NCBI GenBank assembly: GCA_022824365.1
Contig: JAJEAA010000023.1
Span: forward strand, 160,886-224,885
Length of the DNA stretch: 64,000 bases
Reading direction: 5' to 3'
DNA from: Anaerolineae bacterium
GTDB taxonomy: Bacteria > Chloroflexota > Anaerolineae > Aggregatilineales > Phototrophicaceae
Shown: positions 45,249-53,890 of the stretch, piece by piece
Layout of the letters: every line of letters starts with the position of its first letter
Numbering within the stretch: the first letter of the stretch is position 1
The notes under the pieces: generated by a model
Database searches by the model: none
Seen by the model: the letters and a program-made list of their open reading frames with translations, nothing else
Told to the model about the DNA's origin: nothing
Translations under genes and position numbers: made by a program

Positions 45249-45707
45249 CTATCCTGCGGTCGCTTCGAGGCGGGCTTCGATCTGTTTCGAGAGTTTGCGC
45301 AGAGCCTGCTTCGTGATTTGCTTGGCGGCGACATCAAGCAGGCGCTGGCCGACGGCTGCGATTTTGCCGCCGATGCGGGCGTCGCCGGCGTAATGCATGA
45401 CGGTTAGCCCGTTTTCTTCCGCCAGGCTAATTAAGCCTGCGCCGCTGACGTGGCCGGCCGGTCCTTTGCCTGCGACCAGGAGGCGGTAGCTCTCCGGTTC
45501 ATTGACATCGACGAGCTCGAAGCTGGCTTCGAACTTGCCGTTGACGGGACCGACCTTGACCGCCAGTTTGCTCTGGTATTTGTTCTCGCCGATTTCTTCC
45601 AAGCCTTTGGAGCCGGGGATGATGCTGCCGAGGACGTCGATGTCCATCAGCACGTCCCAGACCAGTTCGCGCTGGAAGTTAAAGTCGTAGCTGCCTTCAA
45701 TGTGCAT
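45249..45707 (-). CDS. CoxG-like SRPBCC domain protein 1
   Basis: A 152-residue START/SRPBCC fold protein: residues from MHIEGSYDFNFQRELVWDVL followed by MDIDVLGSIIPGSKGLEEIG are the CoxG signature, then KYQSKLAVKVGPVNGKFEA and YAGDARIGGKIAAVGQRLLD. CoxG proteins recruit maturation factors to the membrane beside carbon monoxide dehydrogenase, but no cox genes are here; stand-alone relatives are common and of unknown role. It overlaps the paralogous gene upstream by 11 bases and precedes glcD on the same strand, so it may belong to that operon. Confidence 0.85.
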   Translation of the reverse strand: MHIEGSYDFNFQRELVWDVLMDIDVLGSIIPGSKGLEEIGENKYQSKLAVKVGPVNGKFEASFELVDVNEPESYRLLVAGKGPAGHVSGAGLISLAEENGLTVMHYAGDARIGGKIAAVGQRLLDVAAKQITKQALRKLSKQIEARLEATAG

Positions 45708-46176
45708 GACCGTTCTCCTTGCAACATTGCCTATCGATTTTTCTGAAGAGACTTGCCAACGCTTTTTCCAGGGACTTCTTTGCCTCTTTATTCACAGGAC
45801 CAGGCATACTAGCTTTAACGCCAGCGGGCAGTTTGAAGCCTAGATTCAGGCGACCCTCATACCTCACAGTTGTGTCTGGCTCTTTGCTGAGTTCAAATTT
45901 GCCTTTGCTAGAGATCTGAATTGCTCCGTTTTTCCCTCTTACATATAATTGAAAATTCTTCGGCTTATCGATGTCTTCCAACTTGAAGGTAGTCGCCAAT
46001 TTGCCCTTCATGGCAGGCATCTTCAGCGGCAGCTTCCCCTTGTACCTATTCCTGCCAATTTTTTTCAGACCCTTCCCATCGGCAATGATGCTGCCCAAGA
46101 GGTCAATGTCCATTAGCTTTTCCCAGACCTGTTCTGGTTCGCAGCATTTGAACTTATGCTTGCTCTTGATTTTCAT
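45697..46176 (-). CDS. CoxG-like SRPBCC domain protein 2
   Basis: A 159-residue paralogue of the gene it overlaps: VWEKLMDIDLLGSIIADGKG, NRYKGKLPLKMPAMKGKL and DIDKPKNFQLYV line up with it. It is more basic (many Lys), AT-richer in codon use and has a CC pair (KFKCCEPE) near the start plus a second one at the end. The paralogue pair suggests a tandem duplication with one copy diverging. Function unknown; ligand binding in the SRPBCC pocket is inferred from fold. Confidence 0.8.
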   Translation of the reverse strand: MKIKSKHKFKCCEPEQVWEKLMDIDLLGSIIADGKGLKKIGRNRYKGKLPLKMPAMKGKLATTFKLEDIDKPKNFQLYVRGKNGAIQISSKGKFELSKEPDTTVRYEGRLNLGFKLPAGVKASMPGPVNKEAKKSLEKALASLFRKIDRQCCKENGHAH

Positions 46177-46341
46177 GCTTGATTCCTTCTGACCGTATTG
46201 CGCTTATGATAATGAACTTCGGGCGAAATTACGAACCTGGCATCTGGATTGAAGCCTGGGCGCTGGCGAGGCGGTTTGTTTCCGCCGGGCAGTTTGGTAG
46301 AATAGCGTAATCCAAGACAAGGACGAAAGGCGTGAATCGCC

Positions 46342-46911
46342 ATGGTCATGGAACGGCAGGTCATCAGCGCGGAGGGTTTCCTCGAAATCGTCGGCAGCCC
46401 GGAATATGTTGACCGCATCGTCGAGCTCGTGGAAGGGGAAATCGTCGAGATGTCAAAGACATCAGGACTGCATGGGCAGATAACCATGCTCTTAGGCGCA
46501 AGGATTTTCAATTACGTTGTAGAAAGAGGACTTGGCATCGTAACTGCGGCAGAAACGGGCTTCATCCTGGAACGCAATCCTGATGGCGGAGATACTGTTC
46601 GCGCTTTGGACATCGCGTTCCTGAGTAGCGGAAGCGTTCCGGCCGTACTTCCTGACCAATTGTTGGAGGTCGCGCCGGATCTTGCTATAGAAGTCATCTC
46701 GCCCAGCAACAAAGTAGCGGATATGCACCGCAAAATCCGGCAATTGCTAGCGGCGGGGACGATGTTGGTTTGGATAGTTCACCCGGAAACGCGCACTGTG
46801 GAGGTCCACACGCAGGCAGGCGCGATCACGCTTGAAGATGATGATACGCTCAGCGGCGGCGATGTCCTGCCTGGTTTTGAAGTCCCCGTCCGCGAGATTT
46901 TCCCCGCCTGA
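46342..46911 (+). CDS. Uma2-family putative nuclease (tandem copy 1)
   Basis: A 189-residue Uma2 (DUF820) protein: VELVEGEIVEMSKTSGLHG, RALDIAFLSSGSVP and DLAIEVISPSNKVADMHRKI. The usual E-x-K catalytic lysine is replaced (E-V-I), which is frequent in the family, so activity is uncertain. It is followed after 64 bases by a closely related copy with the same 5' context (gaatcgccATGGTCA), indicating a recent tandem duplication. No methyltransferase gene is near. Confidence 0.87.
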   Translation: MVMERQVISAEGFLEIVGSPEYVDRIVELVEGEIVEMSKTSGLHGQITMLLGARIFNYVVERGLGIVTAAETGFILERNPDGGDTVRALDIAFLSSGSVPAVLPDQLLEVAPDLAIEVISPSNKVADMHRKIRQLLAAGTMLVWIVHPETRTVEVHTQAGAITLEDDDTLSGGDVLPGFEVPVREIFPA

Positions 46912-46975
46912 GCGCCGACACGGAAATTTGATACAATCAATCTATCCTGGCAAAGTATTAAAGGCGCGAATCGCC

Positions 46976-47548
46976 ATGGTCACGAAACGTCAGGTCATCA
47001 GCGCGGATGGATTCCTCAAGATCGTCGGCAGCCCGGAATACGCCGATCGCATCGTCGAGCTTGTGGAAGGAGAAATCGTCGAGATGCCATTGCCCAATGG
47101 AGAGCACGGCGAGGTGCTTGCTTTGCTTACGGTAAAGATCGGGAATTATGTGTTGGAAAATGGTCTTGGACGGTTAGCCACCGGTGACGCAGGCTTTGTC
47201 CTCGAGCGGAACCCGAGCGGCAGAGATACGGTACGTGGACTGGACTTGGCATTCATCAGCAAAGCTAAAGCGCCGGCGCCGTTGCCGAATACCTTGTTGG
47301 AATATGCTCCCGACCTGGCTGTTGAGGTCATTTCGCCCAGTAACGAAGCGGCGGATATACGTCTGAAAATACGCCAATTGCTCGATGCGGGTACGGGGCT
47401 GGTTTGGATCGTATATCCCGATTTACGCATTGTGGATGTCCATACGCTCGACGGCGCCACAACCTTGAACGTGGCGGACAGCCTCAGCGGCGGCGATGTC
47501 CTGCCTGGTTTTGAAGTCCCCGTCCGCGAGATTTTCCCCGCTCCCTAA
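46976..47548 (+). CDS. Uma2-family putative nuclease (tandem copy 2)
   Basis: A 190-residue copy of the preceding gene. Both start (M)V-x-x-RQVISA and share FLEIVGSPEYVDRIVELVEG-like N-termini and the identical end GGDVLPGFEVPVREIFPA. The central third, however, differs (for example MPLPNGEHGEVLALL against MSKTSGLHGQITMLL). I chose the ATG at 46976, aligned with copy 1. It is convergent with the zinc dehydrogenase downstream. Conservation of the ends with a diverged middle may reflect gene conversion. Confidence 0.87.
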   Translation: MVTKRQVISADGFLKIVGSPEYADRIVELVEGEIVEMPLPNGEHGEVLALLTVKIGNYVLENGLGRLATGDAGFVLERNPSGRDTVRGLDLAFISKAKAPAPLPNTLLEYAPDLAVEVISPSNEAADIRLKIRQLLDAGTGLVWIVYPDLRIVDVHTLDGATTLNVADSLSGGDVLPGFEVPVREIFPAP

Positions 47549-47556
47549 TCCGCTAT

Positions 47557-48609
47557 TTAGTTCACCCGCAGGATGACCTTGTTAATGCCCGGCTCGTAAG
47601 CCAGGTTGCTGGCGTAGGCTTGGGCTGTGTCGCTCAGGGCGTAGCGATGCGAGACGAGTTCGTCCAGCTTGACTTTACCCGAGGTCGCCAGGTCGATCGC
47701 GCGGGGATAGGTGTGTTTCATGCGCCGGGACATCATGATGGTCAAGCCTTTGCGGCGGGCCACCGAGTGTTTGAGTTGCAGCTTGTCATCGGGCGGGATG
47801 CCGACCAGGACCAGCCGGCCGCCGTAGCGCGCCATGTCGGCCGCCTGCTGCACCGAATGATCGGCCCAAGCCGCTTCGATCGCCACATCAACGCCGCGTC
47901 CGCCGCTTAGATCCTTGACCACATCGGCCGGGTCGCAGTCATCGATGTTGAAGGCATGGGTTGCGCCCCAGGTTGTCGCCAGGCGCAGGCGCCAATCGAA
48001 TTTGTCAAAGGCGAAGATCCGCGCCGCGCCCGCCAGCGCCGCCAGCCGCGTGATTAGCAGGCCGACCGGTCCCGCGCCCAGCACCGCTACTGAACTGGCG
48101 ATGCGAATCTTGCTCAAGTCGGTGGCGTGGATGGCGACGCCGAGGGTCTCCAGGAGGGGACCGACCTCATCGCTGAGCGCGTCCGGCATGGGGAAGCAGT
48201 TGCGGGCGCTGACGGTCATGCGCTCGCGCAGGGCGCCGTCTTCGGGGAAGAGCCCGTAAAATTTGTGATTCGGGCAGAGATTGGGGTGCCCGTGTTCGCA
48301 GATTTCACAGCGCCAGCAGGGGACGGCCGGCTCGACGGCGACGCGTTGCCCGACACGCAGCGGCTGATGCTCGCCATCCAGGGCGTCGGCGCCGACAGCG
48401 GCGACCACCCCCATGAATTCATGCCCCAGGATAAATGGTTCGCTGGCGATGGTGTAGCCGATGCGTCCGGTCTCGTACATGTGCAGGTCGCTGCCGCAGA
48501 GGCCGACCGTTTTGATGTTGAGCGTGACTTCGCCGCGCCCGGGCGGTGGCGGGGCGGGCTCGGCAGCGATGCGGATGTCGGTTGGTCCATGCAGTCGCGC
48601 GACTTGCAT
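47557..48609 (-). CDS. Zinc-dependent sorbitol/polyol-type dehydrogenase
   Basis: A 350-residue medium-chain dehydrogenase. Cys38 (GLCGSDLH), His63-Glu64 (LGHEFMG) bind the catalytic zinc; Cys98, Cys101, Cys104 and Cys112 (PCWRCEICEHGHPNLC) bind the structural zinc; the NAD loop is LGAGPVGLL. It resembles xylitol and sorbitol dehydrogenases. I chose the ATG at 48609, preceded by AGGACAG; an upstream ATG would add 20 unmatched residues. It follows the binding-protein array on the same strand but beyond a terminator, so it is probably a separate unit. Confidence 0.88.
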   Translation of the reverse strand: MQVARLHGPTDIRIAAEPAPPPPGRGEVTLNIKTVGLCGSDLHMYETGRIGYTIASEPFILGHEFMGVVAAVGADALDGEHQPLRVGQRVAVEPAVPCWRCEICEHGHPNLCPNHKFYGLFPEDGALRERMTVSARNCFPMPDALSDEVGPLLETLGVAIHATDLSKIRIASSVAVLGAGPVGLLITRLAALAGAARIFAFDKFDWRLRLATTWGATHAFNIDDCDPADVVKDLSGGRGVDVAIEAAWADHSVQQAADMARYGGRLVLVGIPPDDKLQLKHSVARRKGLTIMMSRRMKHTYPRAIDLATSGKVKLDELVSHRYALSDTAQAYASNLAYEPGINKVILRVN

Positions 48610-48667
48610 TGATCTGTCCTTGCGCCTGTTTGCCTCGCATATCAATCTAGCATCATCACGCGGAAAC

Positions 48668-48700
48668 AAAAAGAGGGCGATCTATCGCGACCGCCCTTTG
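48668..48700 (-). terminator. Intrinsic terminator after the binding-protein array
   Basis: On the minus strand the stem AGGGCG/CGCCCT encloses a 12-base region with inner pairing and is followed by CTTTTTG. It lies about 30 bases after the last binding-protein stop. Confidence 0.65.
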
Positions 48701-48729
48701 TTGCTTCCTGAGGTTATTGCCTGCGATGG

Positions 48730-49914
48730 CTAGTCCCGAGCCGTTCCCAAGGTCGCCTGTTCTTCGGCGATGCGCTCTTCTGTGCACTCGAGCTCGGCTA
48801 GGAAAGCGGCGTCGTCCGCCTTGCGCTCTTCCAGCGACATCTCCGGCAAGCTGGGTGGCTCGCTGAGCACACTGAGCTCTCCGCCCTCGATCACCATGAC
48901 GGCTGAATCCATTATGGAATCGGCAACGGTAATGCCAAATTCCTCGGCAGTATCGAGATTGACAGCCACGCCGATGTTTACCCGGGAGCTGATTGCGGTC
49001 TTGCTGATATCCACTGTGCCGTCAATATGAGCGGCGATCATCCGCCCGACAGTCACGCCTTCGCCGTAGAAGTCATCAAAGCCGGCGCCGACCACCGCGC
49101 CATGATGAATCATGCGAGGGGACACGCCGAAGACGGGAATACCGTAGTCTTTGGCCACACTAAGGACCGCCGGTATACCCCTCGACTCGGTATAGCCCGC
49201 GCCAATCATCAACATGTCAACGCCTTTGTCCGCCAGGCTTGCTGTCGCCTGCGGCAGATCAGCCGCCGATGCGATGGAGGCGACTTCAACATTCAAGCCG
49301 AGCGCTTCGGCGAATTCAGTGATCTGACTGACGCCATAAACGCTTTGCGTTTGCGCCGGATCGACTATAGTGCCGATGGTCTGAATATCGGGCTGTTGGA
49401 CCTTGGACAAAGCCACGTATTGCTCGTAAGGAATCGTCACGTGGGAGCCGGTGACATGCGACATCTTGATGCAAGGCGAATCGGCGATGCCGGCGGAATA
49501 AGGAGCGCTGACGATGGCGAAGAACATAACCGGCGGGTCATCCATTTCCTTGGTGATGTTTGCCGTAATCTGGGTGACCGGCGTTGAAAATGTCAGCAGA
49601 ATATCGGCGCCGCGATCCAGCGTCTTTTCCACCATCGCGTTCACATTGGTGACGTCGCTGGCCGCGTCCAGCCAGAAGACGTTGATGTGCTCGCCGTTCA
49701 AATCCAGGTTCTCATCCAGCAATTCGCGCTCGGATGGCGAAATCAACTCGTGAGCCTGCAAAACATCCCAGATGCCGGGTTTTGCGATGTCCTCTGTACC
49801 AGTGGACCGGTAGCGCAGGAAGGCGATGGTGGGATTGTCATCATCTTGCGCCAGCGCCGCCGGGGCGAGCAAAAGCGCCGCTAGCAACAGTCCTATCAGT
49901 ATTCTCTTGTACAT
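48730..49914 (-). CDS. ABC_sub_bind-family substrate-binding protein, array copy 6
   Basis: A 394-residue secreted protein. Signal peptide ends ALAQ-DDD; then NPTIAFLRYRSTG, RGADILLTFSTPVTQITANI and DPPVMFFAIVSAPYSAG place it in the family of uncharacterised ABC binding proteins (COG2984 type, related to tryptophan-uptake TrpX). The mature part has exactly two cysteines, in DSPCIK and ELECTEE, as in the other five copies, and a charged C-terminal tail (LEERKADDAAFLAELECTEE). It is the last and most diverged of six tandem paralogues. Ligand unknown; the common sub-family suggests an amino acid or small heterocycle. Confidence 0.88.
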   Translation of the reverse strand: MYKRILIGLLLAALLLAPAALAQDDDNPTIAFLRYRSTGTEDIAKPGIWDVLQAHELISPSERELLDENLDLNGEHINVFWLDAASDVTNVNAMVEKTLDRGADILLTFSTPVTQITANITKEMDDPPVMFFAIVSAPYSAGIADSPCIKMSHVTGSHVTIPYEQYVALSKVQQPDIQTIGTIVDPAQTQSVYGVSQITEFAEALGLNVEVASIASAADLPQATASLADKGVDMLMIGAGYTESRGIPAVLSVAKDYGIPVFGVSPRMIHHGAVVGAGFDDFYGEGVTVGRMIAAHIDGTVDISKTAISSRVNIGVAVNLDTAEEFGITVADSIMDSAVMVIEGGELSVLSEPPSLPEMSLEERKADDAAFLAELECTEERIAEEQATLGTARD

Positions 49915-50004
49915 AGGTTATCCTCCATGTTGCTGCTTCTCATCGACAAGCGCGCTTTAAGATGACGCGCCTCTTCTTATCATATCATGAAAGCGCTTGC
50001 GTTA

Positions 50005-51204
50005 CTAGTCCGCTCCAGCCAGCGCCGCTTGTTGCTCGGCGATCATCTCCGGCGTACATTCAAGCTCGGCGAGAAATTCCAGGTCGGCTGCGCGGCGTTC
50101 TTCAGCGGACATCGCCTGCGGATTCGTGGCGGTATCATCGACGTCGGCGGCCATGCCGATGGACCTTTCCCCGTCTTGAATGAGGAAATTCGCCATCGAC
50201 AGCAGATCATCCGAGATTTCCAAGCCTTGCGCAGCGGCTGTGTCCAGGTTTATCGCCACCCCAAAACTGCGCGACTGATTGATAGCGATATTCGCGATAT
50301 CGATATCGCCGCTGAGGTAGGCATTGAGGATGCGGGCCGCGATGAGGCCTTCTTCGTAGAAACTGTGGAAACCGGCGCCGACGGTCGCCCCGCGATACAC
50401 TTGCTGGATGATGGGCGCGTACAGCGGCACGCCGTATTCCGCCGTCAGCCCCACCAGGACGGGCGTGCCTTGCAAAGTCAATGGGTTGATGACAAGAATG
50501 ATGGCTTCCACGCCCTTGCTCAATAGACTCTCCGCCGCGATGTTCAGGTCCGCCGCGGAAACGGCAGAAGTTACCTCGACGGTCAAGCCAAGCGATTCGC
50601 CAATCTCGGTGATAATCTCAGCGCCGACAAGGCTGGTCGGTTGATCTGGCGATACGATGGTGCCGATAACTTTGATATCTGGATCCTGAACCAAAACGAG
50701 GGGCACATAATCGGCAAAGGACATCAGGGGCTGCGTCCCTGTGACATGATCCGGTTTGACGCAGGGCGCGTCAGCAATCCCGGTAGAGAAGGGCGTCGTG
50801 ACCAGACTGAAGAGAATCGCCGGCGGGTCTTCCAGGTTGCGGGTCGCGTTCACCGCGATCTGATCCACCTGCGTCGTGACGGTAATCAATACGTCCGCGC
50901 CTTTGTCCAATACTTCTTCCACCATTAGATTGACCGATGGCAGGTCGAAGCCGGCATCCCGATACAAGAGGTTGATATTTTCGCCCTGAAGATCATAAGA
51001 TTCATTTAGCGCGGCGCGCTCTGCGGAAGTCAGATAGCCGTAAGCCTCAAGAGAATCGAGAAGCCCGTCGGTAGCGGCCGTGACCGGGGCGGTGCCGGCG
51101 TAACGCAGAAAGGCGATCGTCGGCTTGTCAGCGTCTTGCGCCAGGGCGGCCGGGGCAAGCATCAATGTTAACAACACAATTAGAAGCATCATTCGTCTGA
51201 ACAT
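50005..51204 (-). CDS. ABC_sub_bind-family substrate-binding protein, array copy 5
   Basis: About 399 residues from the ATG at 51204, which follows GGAGGA; the ATG at 51246 would put 14 residues ahead of the signal peptide. The signal is followed by ALAQDADKPTIAFLRYAG. Family blocks VDQIAVNATRNLEDPPAILF and DAPCVKPDHVTGTQPL are present. Two mature cysteines only (DAPCV and ELECTPE). The 3' end DNA is nearly identical to that of copy 3 and the spacers that follow (before copies 6 and 4) are alike, pointing to a duplicated gene-plus-spacer unit. No lipobox. Confidence 0.88.
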   Translation of the reverse strand: MFRRMMLLIVLLTLMLAPAALAQDADKPTIAFLRYAGTAPVTAATDGLLDSLEAYGYLTSAERAALNESYDLQGENINLLYRDAGFDLPSVNLMVEEVLDKGADVLITVTTQVDQIAVNATRNLEDPPAILFSLVTTPFSTGIADAPCVKPDHVTGTQPLMSFADYVPLVLVQDPDIKVIGTIVSPDQPTSLVGAEIITEIGESLGLTVEVTSAVSAADLNIAAESLLSKGVEAIILVINPLTLQGTPVLVGLTAEYGVPLYAPIIQQVYRGATVGAGFHSFYEEGLIAARILNAYLSGDIDIANIAINQSRSFGVAINLDTAAAQGLEISDDLLSMANFLIQDGERSIGMAADVDDTATNPQAMSAEERRAADLEFLAELECTPEMIAEQQAALAGAD

Positions 51205-51304
51205 GCAGTTCCTCCAGTTTAGAATTGAGAGACCCAGGCGCGCCAAGGCGCCACTTTCATTATAAGTTGCTTATTAGGCCAGTCAATCAACCCCGCCGGG
51301 CGGC

Positions 51305-52504
51305 TCAGGAATCGGCATCTAGTTCTGCTTGCTGCTGGGCGATCATCTCGGGCGTGCATTCAAGCTCGGCGAGGAATTCCAGGTCGGCCGCGCGGCGTTC
51401 TTCCAGGGGCATATCTTCCAAGAAGGGATTCACCTCGGGTAGCCCGGGTGTCACGCCTTCGCTACTCTGCCCATTTTCTACCACGAAGTCCGCCACCGCC
51501 AGCAGTTCTTGCGAAATCTCAGTTTCCTGAGCGGCCGCCACATCCAGATTCACCCCCACGCTCATGTCGTTTTGCAAATTGATGCCGGCGGTGGCGATGT
51601 CGATTGCGCCCTCCAAATGCGCGATCAGCATCCGCGCTGCGATGACGCCTTCCTTGAAGTAGCTGTAGACGCCGGCGCCGATCGTCGCGCCGCGATAGAC
51701 GGCATTCCCGGCAGTATACATGACGGGCAGGCCATGTTCGTTCGCGACTTGTATGATGGTTGGCAGGCCAGAGGCGACCGTGGCTTCTGTGGGGAGAATG
51801 AAGGCTTCTATGCCCTTGCTGACCAGTCCTTCGGCCGCAATGGTCAAATCCGCCACCGATACGATGGAGGCGCTTTCGACTTGCAAGCCCAGCGACTCGC
51901 CAATGGCCGAGATTTGGCTCGCGCCGAAGACGCCACTGGGTTCATTGGAGGTGAAGATCGTGCCCACCACCTGCATATCGGGGTTTTGCAGAAGCATCAC
52001 GGGGACAATGCGATCGTAAGGCGCCAGAAACTGAGAACCGGAGATGTGCGCGGGTTTGATGCAGGACGCGTCGGCGATGCCGGCGGCATAAGGGTTGGAC
52101 ACGACGTTGAAGATCACAATGGGCGGGTCTTCCATATCCAGGGTGGCGTTGGCGGCAATTTGCGCCACCGGCGTGGTAATTGTTATCAAGGCATCGGGGT
52201 CTCTATCCAGGGCGTCGCGCACCATGAGATTTGCGAAGCCGATGTCGTAAGCGGCATCGCCCCAGAAGATGTTGATGCCTTCGCCCTCGAGGTCTTGCCG
52301 CTGGTCTAATACAGCGCGCTCCTCCTGATCAATATAGCCATAGGCTTGCAGCATATCGAGCGTACCCTTGACCGACAGGTTGACGTTGGAATGATACCCG
52401 AAAGACATAATGGCGATCGTGGGCTTTTCGTCAGCTTGAGCCAGCGCGGGCCCGGCGACCAAGACCGCTACTATCAGAAGTCCGATCAGTAATCTTGTAT
52501 ACAT
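51305..52504 (-). CDS. ABC_sub_bind-family substrate-binding protein, array copy 4
   Basis: A 399-residue member of the array. Signal peptide MYTRLLIGLLIVAVLVAGPA then LAQADEKPTIAIMSFG; VAQIAANATLDMEDPPIVIF and DASCIKPAHISGSQFL follow. It differs from the others in the binding lobe loops (for example ILPTEATVASGLPTII), where ligand contacts are expected. The tail is LEERRAADLEFLAELECTPE. It is separated from copy 3 by 75 bases and from copy 5 by 100. Two mature cysteines. Confidence 0.88.
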   Translation of the reverse strand: MYTRLLIGLLIVAVLVAGPALAQADEKPTIAIMSFGYHSNVNLSVKGTLDMLQAYGYIDQEERAVLDQRQDLEGEGINIFWGDAAYDIGFANLMVRDALDRDPDALITITTPVAQIAANATLDMEDPPIVIFNVVSNPYAAGIADASCIKPAHISGSQFLAPYDRIVPVMLLQNPDMQVVGTIFTSNEPSGVFGASQISAIGESLGLQVESASIVSVADLTIAAEGLVSKGIEAFILPTEATVASGLPTIIQVANEHGLPVMYTAGNAVYRGATIGAGVYSYFKEGVIAARMLIAHLEGAIDIATAGINLQNDMSVGVNLDVAAAQETEISQELLAVADFVVENGQSSEGVTPGLPEVNPFLEDMPLEERRAADLEFLAELECTPEMIAQQQAELDADS

Positions 52505-52579
52505 ATCTTAATCCTCCGTCTTTGGCTGTTCTCATTCGATAAGCGCGCCTTTTCTCATCATATCATGAAAACGCTTGCG

Positions 52580-53788
52580 CTACTCGTCCGCTCCAGCCAG
52601 CGTCGCTTGTTGCTCGGCGATCATCTCGGGCGTGCATTCAAGCGCGGCGAGGAATGCCAGGTCGGCGGCGCGGCGCTCTTGGATTGGCATATCGGGCAGG
52701 GTCGTATTGACCTCTGGCGATTCGCGCGTTGCGCCAGTGTTGCTGACGCCGTCTTCAATGACAAACGCAGCCATCTCCAACAGTTCGTCCGGGATTTCTA
52801 CCCTTTGCGCTTGGGCTGAATCCAGATTCACGGCGATAGCGAAATTCTGACTTTGATTGATGCGGATTTCAGAAATATCGATGTCCCCGTTCAGATGAGC
52901 GACGAGCATACGACCTTGGATGACGCCTTCGCCGTAGGTGTCATTGAAGCCGGCCCCCACCGTTGCGCCATCGAATGTAAACAAGGGGGCAAGCGCGAAC
53001 AAGGGGATGCCATGTTCAGCCGTCACAGCTTGCATCAGCGGCGTGCCCACGAAAACTGCGAAACTGAAGGGATTGAAGATCGCTTCTACGCCTTTGTTTG
53101 CCAAAGCCTCGACAGCCAGGTTGATATCGCTAAGCGCGGTTACGGCGGCGACTTCCACCGTTAATCCGAGCTCCTCCGCCGCTTGCTGTATCAGCCGGCC
53201 GCCGTACACGCTGATTTGCTGGGCCGGCGCCACGATCATGCCAATGCGCTCGAGCTCCGGATTCCACAGCCGCAACAGAGACACAGAGTGGTCGTAAGGA
53301 ATCAGAAACTGTGAGCCGCCCACATGATCCGGCTTGACGCAGGGCGCGTCGGCGATGCCGGCGGAATAGGGCGAGCCGACCAGACTGAATATAATGACCG
53401 GCGGGTCTTCCATCTCGCGCGTGGCGGTAGCGGCGATTTGCGTCATCTGCGTCGAGATGGTCAACATGGCGTCCACGCCACGATCAAGCGCGTCTTCGAC
53501 CACGAGATTGGCTGTGGGAATATCGTGACCGGCATTGCGCCAGAGCACATTCAACTTTTCGCCGTAGAGGTCTTGCCCCGCTTCAAGGAAGGCGCGTTCT
53601 TCTTCGCTCAAAAAGCCATAGGCTTGGAAGACGTCTAATACGCCTTTGACGGATAAGTCCGTCCCTGAGTCATGGCCGATATTCAACAGTCCCACCGTGG
53701 GAATGTCATCATCCTGCGCCAGCCCCGTTAGACTGAGCGGAAGCGCCGCCATCAACAATGCAGCAAAAAGCAGTACTCGTCCGCGCAT
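52580..53788 (-). CDS. ABC_sub_bind-family substrate-binding protein, array copy 3
   Basis: About 402 residues. I chose the ATG at 53788 because AGGAGGAG precedes it at a proper distance, whereas the ATG at 53803 lies inside that site. Signal ends GLAQDDD. The fold blocks are MTQIAATATREMEDPPVIIF, DAPCVKPDHVGGSQFLIPYD and VTALSDINLAVEALANKGVE. Two cysteines (DAPCV and ALECTPE) and the usual tail are kept. Its specificity loop FNPFSFAVFVGTPLMQAV is unlike those of its neighbours. Confidence 0.88.
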   Translation of the reverse strand: MRGRVLLFAALLMAALPLSLTGLAQDDDIPTVGLLNIGHDSGTDLSVKGVLDVFQAYGFLSEEERAFLEAGQDLYGEKLNVLWRNAGHDIPTANLVVEDALDRGVDAMLTISTQMTQIAATATREMEDPPVIIFSLVGSPYSAGIADAPCVKPDHVGGSQFLIPYDHSVSLLRLWNPELERIGMIVAPAQQISVYGGRLIQQAAEELGLTVEVAAVTALSDINLAVEALANKGVEAIFNPFSFAVFVGTPLMQAVTAEHGIPLFALAPLFTFDGATVGAGFNDTYGEGVIQGRMLVAHLNGDIDISEIRINQSQNFAIAVNLDSAQAQRVEIPDELLEMAAFVIEDGVSNTGATRESPEVNTTLPDMPIQERRAADLAFLAALECTPEMIAEQQATLAGADE

Positions 53789-53890
53789 GAATCTCCTCCT
53801 CATGCAATTATTGAGTCTAAAGCGGTTTAAGACTCTTCGATTAGTATAACGTGATTATGGCGGGCGGCAATCATGCGGGCGGCGGCTGTC

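Noticed and set aside
45249..46176. CoxG-like pair taken as part of a carbon monoxide dehydrogenase operon
   Set aside because: No coxMSL-type subunit or maturation gene is in the window; the neighbours are glycolate oxidase genes.
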